Source of the DNA: CAYTLQ01 sp964438715
Lineage (GTDB): Bacteria; Bacteroidota; Ignavibacteria; Ignavibacteriales; Ignavibacteriaceae
Reading direction: 5' to 3'
Assembly: GCA_964438715.1 (NCBI GenBank)
Contig: CAYTLQ010000064.1
Coordinates: 1 to 11,730, forward strand
Length of the DNA stretch: 11,730 nt
Positions within the stretch are counted from its first letter, which is position 1; each line of letters opens with the position of its first letter. A program made the position numbers and the translations under genes. Shown piece by piece: positions 5,732 to 11,730 of the stretch. The notes beneath the pieces are model-generated. The model was not told the origin of the DNA. It was given only the letters and a program-made list of their open reading frames with translations, and searched no databases.

Positions 5732-6450
5732 TGATGAGGCTTAAGTATTTTGCGCTTTACGTTTTCGTTATTGCCGGAATACATTTTTATGGTTGTGCGT
5801 TATCGAGCGCCTCAACCAGATACAGTGAAATAAATCCTGAAGCTGAAGAAACACAGGTAACCGAAAAAACCCGATACTCAAATTCTGAAGTGGTTGAGGA
5901 AATTCCAGATACTTCTATGAATATTTCAGTTGATGAGGAAGACGAATATGATCCGGAACCGGATACATTGACCCGTATTGAACTTGGAGAATTTTTACAG
6001 AAATATTCCTCCCTAAAAAAAGATTCTACATTAGGCTCTTCACATACTACAGTCATTGAAGATGTAATTATCGAAATTATACGGTACCTCAATACACCAT
6101 ATAAATATGGCGGAACTTCAGAAAAAGGAATCGATTGCTCTGCATTTACACAAAATGTTTTTCTTTCATCATTAAATATCGAATTACCACGATCAGCAAG
6201 GGAACAATTTACGGTTGGTGAACCGGTTACTAACAGAGCTGATCTAAAATTTGGTGACTTAGTCTTTTTCAATACCCGTAGAAGAGTGCGTCCCGGTCAT
6301 GTCGGCATTTATATCGGAGACCAATATTTTGCGCACGCAAGCCGTTCTCATGGTGTTGTTGTTTCATCGATGCAGGACGGGTATTATGATAAGCGGTATA
6401 TGGGTGCAAGGCGTATAAAGGAATTTGAAAGTTCATTTTCTGAATTTTAA
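5731..6450 (+). CDS. NlpC/P60 family cell-wall peptidase, lipoprotein
   Basis: This 239-residue protein is probably an exported lipoprotein that cuts peptide links in peptidoglycan (gamma-D-glutamyl-diaminopimelate endopeptidase type). The first 22 residues form a signal peptide with a basic start, a hydrophobic core and a loose lipobox FYGC, with C22 as the lipidated cysteine. Residues 30-105 are acidic, low in complexity and probably a linker. The catalytic domain (about 110-232) holds C136 in GIDCSAF, H190 in RPGHVGIYIG and H202 in YFAHAS, a full Cys-His-His set, along with TPYKYGG and the LKFGDLVFF strand. The ATG overlaps the sigma-factor TAA as TAATG, so the two are likely translated from one message. 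The cleavage specificity is assumed from the family and not shown. Confidence 0.93.
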   Translation: MMRLKYFALYVFVIAGIHFYGCALSSASTRYSEINPEAEETQVTEKTRYSNSEVVEEIPDTSMNISVDEEDEYDPEPDTLTRIELGEFLQKYSSLKKDSTLGSSHTTVIEDVIIEIIRYLNTPYKYGGTSEKGIDCSAFTQNVFLSSLNIELPRSAREQFTVGEPVTNRADLKFGDLVFFNTRRRVRPGHVGIYIGDQYFAHASRSHGVVVSSMQDGYYDKRYMGARRIKEFESSFSEF

Positions 6451-6479
6451 TTAGTTTTTCATCTCCTGAACACCTGCTC

Positions 6480-6500
6480 TTTCAACGCATCAGGTTGAAA
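6480..6500 (+). repeat. Short inverted repeat between lipoprotein and peptidase genes
   Basis: TTTCAAC (6480-6486) and GTTGAAA (6494-6500) are perfect inverted copies around a 7-base centre, 8 bases before the peptidase ATG. The stem is AT-rich and no run of T follows, so it is a poor intrinsic terminator. It may be a weak translational hairpin, an operator or chance. Confidence 0.3.
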
Positions 6501-6508
6501 TTTCCTTT

Positions 6509-8482
6509 ATGAAATATCTTTTATTGATTTTTGGATTCTTTACTTTTACTTTTCTCAAACTTCTTCAAAGCGATGTAAGTTCCTTCAATGTTCCGAATCT
6601 CTCTCAGACAGATACCGCATATTCTCCTTCCGCACGAGAAATAGATTTTCCGTCTAACTCCGGAGATATTTCAATTAAAGCATTATTTAATCCGGAAGAA
6701 AATACAGTATCGGTAGAGCAGGAAATTATTTGGAAAAATACTTCGCAGGATTCAACCGACCGGGTCTTCCTGCATCTTTATCTCAATGCTTTTAGTAACC
6801 GGCAAACTATACATGTTGGCGGCAGAGATTTACCCGAGAGATCTTTTACTTCAATAAAGTTTCGTTCTGTTCAAGCCGCAGGAAAATCTTTGGAAATACA
6901 ATATGTCAACACAGACATAACAAATTTAATGGATAGCACCGTCGGGGTTATAAAGCCGGGGTATTTTATTGCTCCGGGTGAACATATTTCAATTAAACTA
7001 TCATACTCATTCAAGGTACCAATTGCATGGAGCAGAATGGGAGCAACGGATGATGGAAACTTTATTTTTTTCTCGCAATGGTATCCAAAGCCGGGGGTAT
7101 TCAAAGATGGAAGATGGATTTGCAGTCCGTATCACAAATATGCAGAATTTTACTCCAATTTCTGGAATTTTAATTTAGAAATTCAATACCCGGAGAGATA
7201 TGTTCCTTTTTATAATGGAGAAGGGCAATTATTAAATTCCCGGGAAAAAGGATGGAAAATATTGCGGGTAAAAGCTGAAAACAGACTTGATGTTGTATTT
7301 GGTTTTTATACTCAGTTCGAAGATGTAAAGTTTACCATTAATAACACTATAAAAGGAAGAATTGTTTATCCTAAATATTGTAGTAGTTTTATTGAGCGGT
7401 ATAAGAGAATTATAGAGGGGTCATTTAGTTATCTTGGGAAGATGCTCGGAGAGTACCCGTATAAAGATTTTACTATGGTGGTATGCCCAAAAAACTCAGG
7501 GGGAATTGCATCTATGGAATATCCGGGGTTGATAACTATACAGCACAAATTCTTTTCACCTGAATACACCCAATTACCGGAAAAACTGATTGCACATGAA
7601 ATTGTTCATCAGTTTTTTTATGGTTCGGTAGCCCTTAATGAGACTTATGAGGCATGGATAGACGAAGGATTGGCGAATTATCTCAGCGGTAGGATTATGG
7701 ATGAGTTTTTCTCAAACCGGACATCGTTTTTTTATTTATTTAATATCTATCCGGTTCGGGGCTTAAGTTTGGTTGAATTGGCTGATTTACCATTAATTTA
7801 CACACTTGCAAATATTCATATTCCTAATGAGACAGAATCTCTGCTTAATTATTATAACTTCAATCGTGCCGGCGCATTAAGTGATTCCTCCTACTTATTT
7901 GAAACATATTATGAATATACTACAGTTTCGTATGGTAAAGGAGAATTATTCTTCCTTTCATTGGAGAAATTATTTGGCAAAAAACAATTTACCAATTTGC
8001 TGGGCGCTCTCTATAAAAAATATAAACTCAAACACATGAGCGGCGAGAATTTACTTAACTTCATCAAAGCTGAGCTAAGCACTTTGAATGACCGCTACAT
8101 AGAATCGCTGTACAATCATACTGAAGGTTGCGATTATCAGATATTGTCAATTCAGCAAGATACACTCAGTGCTACTTGTGCAGTACGAATCCGTAGAGAA
8201 GGTGATGTGCGATATCCGGCAGTACTGCGTTTATATACCGCAACCGATACTTTACTAAAAAGTGTAACAGGTGAAAAACGGGATATGCGGATAGTTTTTA
8301 ATAATGTCAATACTGAGGTAAGCGGTGCTGAGATTGATCCGGAGAGAAAGAATATCTTTGATACAAATTTTGCTAATAACAGTCTTGTATTGGAGCCTCA
8401 TTACTCCGCAGGAATATATTTCTCAATCCGGTGGCTGTTCTGGATGCAGAGCTTCTTCCTCATTTTTGGGGCAATAGCTTGA
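6509..8482 (+). CDS. M1 family (gluzincin) metallopeptidase, exported
   Basis: This 657-residue protein resembles aminopeptidase-N-like M1 zinc peptidases. It opens with a hydrophobic signal or anchor segment (about 3-19) and an N-terminal beta domain (about 45-285). The catalytic domain carries HEIVH (363-367) and the third zinc ligand E386 after exactly 18 residues, in WIDEGLANYLSG. Y475 in SYGKGELFF is the likely transition-state tyrosine. The substrate-binding GAMEN of classical members is ASMEY (334-338), keeping Met-Glu but replacing Asn with Tyr. The C-terminus ends in a hydrophobic stretch (YFSIRWLFWMQSFFLIFG), which could anchor it to a membrane. Its TGA is shared with the TTG start of the membrane protein as TTGA. 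The physiological substrate is unknown, and periplasmic or surface peptide turnover is the simplest guess. Confidence 0.9.
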   Translation: MKYLLLIFGFFTFTFLKLLQSDVSSFNVPNLSQTDTAYSPSAREIDFPSNSGDISIKALFNPEENTVSVEQEIIWKNTSQDSTDRVFLHLYLNAFSNRQTIHVGGRDLPERSFTSIKFRSVQAAGKSLEIQYVNTDITNLMDSTVGVIKPGYFIAPGEHISIKLSYSFKVPIAWSRMGATDDGNFIFFSQWYPKPGVFKDGRWICSPYHKYAEFYSNFWNFNLEIQYPERYVPFYNGEGQLLNSREKGWKILRVKAENRLDVVFGFYTQFEDVKFTINNTIKGRIVYPKYCSSFIERYKRIIEGSFSYLGKMLGEYPYKDFTMVVCPKNSGGIASMEYPGLITIQHKFFSPEYTQLPEKLIAHEIVHQFFYGSVALNETYEAWIDEGLANYLSGRIMDEFFSNRTSFFYLFNIYPVRGLSLVELADLPLIYTLANIHIPNETESLLNYYNFNRAGALSDSSYLFETYYEYTTVSYGKGELFFLSLEKLFGKKQFTNLLGALYKKYKLKHMSGENLLNFIKAELSTLNDRYIESLYNHTEGCDYQILSIQQDTLSATCAVRIRREGDVRYPAVLRLYTATDTLLKSVTGEKRDMRIVFNNVNTEVSGAEIDPERKNIFDTNFANNSLVLEPHYSAGIYFSIRWLFWMQSFFLIFGAIA

Positions 8483-9390
8483 TTTTATTAACGAAAACTT
8501 CATTAATATTTGCCGCAAGGCAGGTTTTTGCAAATTATAAATTTTTCCTGCTATTATGGCTTACTAATGTAGTTTTTGCAGCTGCAATAACGCTTCCTAT
8601 TTCAAACCTCTTTATGAAGGATCTGTTGCATTCATATATTAATTCTCATTTTTCGGGAGAATTTGATTTTTATTGGTATCTGCAATTCAGGGCAGAAAAT
8701 CGCCCTGTTTTAGAGCAACTTCCACTGCTACTTATTTCTCTAACAGTTATTTATAATTTTATTCAGTTATTTTATTCTGCAGGACTTATTTCTGTCCTTG
8801 GAAATCCAAAGAAGAATCATATATCAGATTTTTTTTACGGTGGCGTTCAGTATTTTTTTCGTTTTGTTCTAATTTTCCTTGCTTCCGTAACTGTACATTT
8901 TGTACTGATAAGTGTTTATACATTGTTGAAAGAGAGTGCAGAAATTGTACTTGGAGGAGTGAACAATCAGGGTTTGATTGTATATGCCAATATCGTAATT
9001 TTTACATTCTTTTTGTTCATGATAAGTCTTCTGAATTTGTTAGGCGACTACACAAAAATACTGGTTGTTCTTCACGATTCCCGTTCGATATTACTGAGTG
9101 TTAAAAAAAGTGTATTATTCATCTATAAAAATTTTCCCATCGTTTTTTTTCTGTTTATTGTAACCAGCTCTTTTGTAGCTGCTGCAGCAGTGGTTTACAA
9201 TGTGTTGGATAGTTTTATTCCTAAGGGGTCGTTAGTGTTAATTGCTCTTACATTTTTTATTCAACAACTGTTAATTATATTTAGAATTTTAATTAAGATG
9301 ATGTTCTTCTCGTCGGAGATCTTTTTGTACCGTGAACTAGATGCACAGGTAATTATTACCTCAGCGGAAGAGATTAAATCAGGAGTATAA
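8479..9390 (+). CDS. Hypothetical multi-pass membrane protein
   Basis: I do not recognise a family here. With a start at TTG 8479 the protein has 303 residues and about six membrane helices (roughly 21-41, 80-104, 127-150, 168-190, 219-241 and 251-275). A soluble loop of about 35 residues, rich in aromatic residues (EFDFYWYLQF), follows helix 1, and a short acidic tail ends the protein. TTG 8479 overlaps the peptidase TGA by four bases and has GGGG at 8468-8471. The alternative GTG 8431 would add 16 residues inside the peptidase coding region, so it is less favoured. Coupling to the peptidase suggests a shared role at the envelope, but only by position. The aromatic and hydrophobic bias comes from membrane segments and is no sign of a broken gene. 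Confidence 0.75.
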   Translation: MILLTKTSLIFAARQVFANYKFFLLLWLTNVVFAAAITLPISNLFMKDLLHSYINSHFSGEFDFYWYLQFRAENRPVLEQLPLLLISLTVIYNFIQLFYSAGLISVLGNPKKNHISDFFYGGVQYFFRFVLIFLASVTVHFVLISVYTLLKESAEIVLGGVNNQGLIVYANIVIFTFFLFMISLLNLLGDYTKILVVLHDSRSILLSVKKSVLFIYKNFPIVFFLFIVTSSFVAAAAVVYNVLDSFIPKGSLVLIALTFFIQQLLIIFRILIKMMFFSSEIFLYRELDAQVIITSAEEIKSGV

Positions 9391-9391
9391 A

Positions 9392-9940
9392 ATGGCTGTT
9401 CTACCAATTACATTATTCGGTGACTCAATACTACGAACAAAGGCTGAGCCAGTAACAAAGGTTGATAAACGCTTAAAAGATCTTATCGACAATATGTTTG
9501 AGACTATGTATAATGCCAATGGAATGGGGCTTGCGGCAAATCAGGTAGGAAGCGGGAAATCTCTTTTTATTGTTGATATTTCTGAAGTAAAAGGGTTCGA
9601 AGATACGAAACCCATGGTTTTTATTAATCCCAGAATAATAAAAAAATCAGAAGAGAAAAAACCGATGGAAGAGGGGTGTTTAAGTCTGCCGGGATTACGG
9701 GGTGAAGTTATCAGACCTATAGGTATCACCCTTTCATATATGGATTTATCTATGGAAAAGCACACTTTACAAGATTCAGATTTACTCGCAAGAGTCATTC
9801 AACATGAGTATGACCATTTGCAAGGTAAGTTCTTTATAGACAGGATGCCGGCTGAAGCTCAAAAGTTATTGGAACCTGAATTACTGAAGATAAAATCCAG
9901 AGACATGAAATTCGAATATCCGGTTACCAAAAAAAAATAA
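9392..9940 (+). CDS. def: Peptide deformylase
   Basis: This metalloenzyme removes the formyl group from the initiator methionine of new proteins. Its 182 residues contain all three family motifs: GMGLAANQVG (44-53), EGCLSLPG (94-101) with metal ligand C96, and QHEYDHLQG (137-145) with ligands H138 and H142 and catalytic E139. AGGAG at 9381-9385 stands 6 bases before the ATG, one of the clearest ribosome-binding sites in the window. The Met-tRNA formyltransferase follows one base after the stop, an arrangement common in bacteria because the two act on the same formyl group at opposite ends of its life. The charged C-terminal tail (about 165-182) is normal for the family. Confidence 0.97.
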   Translation: MAVLPITLFGDSILRTKAEPVTKVDKRLKDLIDNMFETMYNANGMGLAANQVGSGKSLFIVDISEVKGFEDTKPMVFINPRIIKKSEEKKPMEEGCLSLPGLRGEVIRPIGITLSYMDLSMEKHTLQDSDLLARVIQHEYDHLQGKFFIDRMPAEAQKLLEPELLKIKSRDMKFEYPVTKKK

Positions 9941-9941
9941 G

Positions 9942-10841
9942 ATGAATATAGTTTTTTTCGGTACACCGGAATTTTCCATTCCCTCTCTCGAAGTGTTGGT
10001 GAATTCCCGCCAAAAAGTATCTGCAGTAGTCACCACTCCGGACCGCCAACAGGGTAGAGGTTTAAAGAAAATTCCTTCACCGGTAAAACAATATGCAATA
10101 AACCATGAAATTCCTGTTTTGCAACCGGAAAATTTTTTGGACAATAGTTTTCTAGAGTCACTGAAACAAATCAACGCCGATCTCTTTGTAGTTGTTGCAT
10201 TTAAGATACTTCCTCCGGAAGTTTACAATTTACCCAGATACGGTTCGTTTAACCTACATGGGTCAATTTTACCAAAATATCGTGGCGCCGCTCCCATCCA
10301 ATGGGCATTAATTAACGGAGACGCTGAAACGGGTGTAACAACATTCAAATTAGAGGAAAAGGTTGATACAGGTAATGTTTATCTGATAAAGAAAACTACT
10401 ATTCTGCCGGATGAAAATTTTGGCAGTCTTCATGACAGGCTGAGTATTATCGGCAGTGAAGCTGTCCTGGAAACTGTGGAATTAATTGAAAGTGGAGAAT
10501 ATAAACTAATCAAACAAGATAATACTTTAGCTACCCGTGCTCCCAAAATTACAAAAGAACTGTGTGAATTAGATTGGTCTGCTTCAGCCAAATCGAATCA
10601 TAACAAAGTCAGGGCTTTATCGCCATATCCCGGAGCATACTTCAGAAATAAGGGAAAGATCTACAAAATATTAAAATCCGGTGTAAGTGATTATTCTGAT
10701 GAAATCGGTAAAATAATCGAAAATAACAAAGAAATTCTTATATGCTGTAATCAGGGAGCATTGATTATTAAAGAAATCCAGCCGGAGGGTAAAAAAATCA
10801 TGAGCGCAGAAGAATTCCTTCGCGGGAATACGCTATTATAA
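9942..10841 (+). CDS. fmt: Methionyl-tRNA formyltransferase
   Basis: This enzyme transfers a formyl group from 10-formyl-tetrahydrofolate to Met-tRNA(fMet) in the cytoplasm before initiation. The 299-residue protein begins MNIVFFGTPEFSIPSLE and contains TTPDRQQGRG, the loop near the acceptor stem in known Fmt. The catalytic set is N104 and H106 in FNLHGSILPKYRGAAPIQWAL and D142 in KVDTGNVY. The C-terminal OB-like domain (about 205-299) includes RALSPYPGAYF and is slightly short compared with the usual 310-315 residues. One base separates it from peptide deformylase, so the pair is almost certainly one operon. No ribosome-binding match stronger than an A-rich stretch precedes the ATG, consistent with coupling. 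Confidence 0.97.
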   Translation: MNIVFFGTPEFSIPSLEVLVNSRQKVSAVVTTPDRQQGRGLKKIPSPVKQYAINHEIPVLQPENFLDNSFLESLKQINADLFVVVAFKILPPEVYNLPRYGSFNLHGSILPKYRGAAPIQWALINGDAETGVTTFKLEEKVDTGNVYLIKKTTILPDENFGSLHDRLSIIGSEAVLETVELIESGEYKLIKQDNTLATRAPKITKELCELDWSASAKSNHNKVRALSPYPGAYFRNKGKIYKILKSGVSDYSDEIGKIIENNKEILICCNQGALIIKEIQPEGKKIMSAEEFLRGNTLL

Positions 10842-10865
10842 TATTATAAATAAATTGCTCTAAGT

Positions 10866-10879
10866 ATTGAAAATTCAAT
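10866..10879 (+). repeat. Palindrome ATTGAA-AA-TTCAAT ahead of the PLP enzyme gene
   Basis: ATTGAA (10866-10871) and TTCAAT (10874-10879) form a perfect dyad with a 2-base centre, 8 bases before the ATG at 10888. The 46-base gap after fmt has no terminator hairpin. A dyad of this shape could be a regulator site, but it is short and AT-rich and may be chance. Confidence 0.25.
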
Positions 10880-10887
10880 GAGGTACA

Positions 10888-11730
10888 ATGAAATTTAAGA
10901 AGTCAATTCTCGATCAGGTTGGCAATACTCCGCTTATCCGGTTGAATAAAATAAACAAAGGTCTTAAACCTCAAATCTTTGCCAAACTTGAATCCTCTAA
11001 TCCCGGAGGCAGCGTAAAAGACCGGATAGGAATCTCAATGCTGGAAGACGCAGAAAAAAATAACCGAATACACCCCGGTGGCACGGTGGTAGAAGCCACC
11101 AGCGGGAACACAGGAATCGGACTGGCTTTGGCCGCGGCTGTAAAAGGGTATCATTCCGTTTTTGTTGTTACAGACAAGGTGAGCTCGGAAAAAATTAATT
11201 ACCTGAAAGCTTTAGGTGCTGAAGTAATTGTTTGTCCAAATTCGGTAAAACATGATTCCCCCGACTATTATATCAATGTTGCCAGAAAGATTGCAAGGGA
11301 TACTCCAAATTCCTTATTTATGTATCAGTATTCTAATCCTGCAAATCCTGAAATCCATTACAGGACAACAGGACCAGAGATCTGGAATGATACGGATGGA
11401 AAAATAACACACTTTATAAGTGGTATTGGTACCGGAGGCACAATAAGTGGAACGGGGAAATTTCTAAAGGAAAAAAACCCTGCAATTAAAATTATTGCCG
11501 CTGATCCACAAGGATCGATATTCAGAATATTTAAAGAACAAAATAAGATAACAGAAGGTGTACCGTATCTTGTTGAAGGTATCGGTCAGGATTGTATCCC
11601 GGAAAATGTGCATTTTCAATATATTGATTCAGTAATAAATGTTACTGACGCTGATTCATTTCACGCCGCAAAATTGCTGACAAAGGAGGAAGGAATATTT
11701 TGTGGTGGCAGTACTGGTACAATAGTACAT
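10888..11730 (+). CDS. Cystathionine beta-synthase/cysteine synthase family PLP enzyme, 3'-truncated
   Basis: The first 281 residues of a fold-type II PLP enzyme are present, and the frame runs off the window. K44 in GGSVKDRIG is the Schiff-base lysine, TSGNTG (71-76) binds the substrate carboxylate, GTGGT (181-185) holds the cofactor phosphate and S274 in GGSTG contacts the PLP ring. EATSGNTGIGLALAAAVKGY, the VSSEKINYLKALGAEVIVCP block and QYSNPANPEIHYRTTGPEIW resemble the cystathionine beta-synthase branch more than CysK, so the enzyme may condense homocysteine with serine or act as a cysteine synthase. The branch often carries two C-terminal CBS domains, which would lie beyond the edge. 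ATG 10888 gives the standard N-terminus, and an upstream ATG at 10878 reaches a stop after six codons. It may start a new transcription unit. Confidence 0.93.
   Translation, partial: MKFKKSILDQVGNTPLIRLNKINKGLKPQIFAKLESSNPGGSVKDRIGISMLEDAEKNNRIHPGGTVVEATSGNTGIGLALAAAVKGYHSVFVVTDKVSSEKINYLKALGAEVIVCPNSVKHDSPDYYINVARKIARDTPNSLFMYQYSNPANPEIHYRTTGPEIWNDTDGKITHFISGIGTGGTISGTGKFLKEKNPAIKIIAADPQGSIFRIFKEQNKITEGVPYLVEGIGQDCIPENVHFQYIDSVINVTDADSFHAAKLLTKEEGIFCGGSTGTIVH

Noticed and set aside
5787..6272. 161-codon open frame on the minus strand
   Set aside because: It lies wholly inside the NlpC/P60 gene, whose catalytic motifs are clear. The reverse frame shows no domain and is serine-rich shadow sequence.
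6451..6508. Intrinsic terminator after the lipoprotein gene
   Set aside because: The only stem (TTTCAAC/GTTGAAA) is AT-rich and is not followed by a T run, so it does not qualify as a terminator.
1..11730. CRISPR array, tRNA/rRNA gene, transposase or attachment site
   Set aside because: No regular spaced repeats, cloverleaf, rRNA-like segment or transposase motif was seen. Coding density is high and continuous on one strand.

Overview
The window is an AT-rich, densely packed block in which every supported gene lies on the + strand, mostly with overlaps or gaps of a few bases. The organism looks like a member of the Bacteroidota/Chlorobi/Ignavibacteria assemblage. The evidence is a compact primary sigma factor of about 284 residues, a TTTG-N20-TAnnTTT(G)-like promoter at 557-588, and a PLP enzyme of the type that group carries as cystathionine beta-synthase. 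I cannot place it more precisely from sequence alone. Ignavibacteria are an attractive guess because microcompartment genes are known there.

Region by region: (1) 1-533 is the 3' part of the ribosome-assembly GTPase EngB. (2) A Bacteroidota-type promoter at 557-588 precedes a membrane-anchored protein with two GAF-like domains and a degenerate GGDEF domain (606-2483). (3) A tightly coupled cluster follows: phosphopentomutase (2493-3656, apparently starting at ATT), a 66-residue protein of unknown function (3649-3849), a PIN-domain protein whose complete reading frame has no ATG/GTG/TTG start (3827-4213), and a first bacterial-microcompartment vertex protein (4210-4497, overlapping the PIN stop as GTGA). 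After a 93-bp gap with repeated ATTTGCAA boxes comes a second vertex protein (4591-4860). (4) The primary sigma factor (4877-5731) follows the second vertex gene by 16 bp and overlaps an NlpC/P60 lipoprotein (5731-6450). (5) An M1-type metallopeptidase (6509-8482) overlaps a six-helix membrane protein (8479-9390). (6) Peptide deformylase (9392-9940) and Met-tRNA formyltransferase (9942-10841) form the usual formyl-methionine pair. (7) A cystathionine beta-synthase/cysteine synthase family enzyme starts at 10888 and runs off the end.

The most interesting part is 2490-4860. Phosphopentomutase yields (deoxy)ribose 5-phosphate. Deoxyribose 5-phosphate is the substrate of an aldolase found in some sugar-phosphate-utilizing microcompartment loci, so its linkage to two pentameric shell-vertex genes could reflect a satellite shell locus. 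A PIN nuclease and an unknown small protein sit between enzyme and shell genes. Two genes in this cluster lack a standard start codon although their full-length domains demand an upstream start, which suggests rare start codons, translational coupling or sequence errors. No shell hexamer (BMC-H), trimer (BMC-T) or encapsulated aldolase/dehydrogenase is present here, so a complete compartment cannot be claimed.
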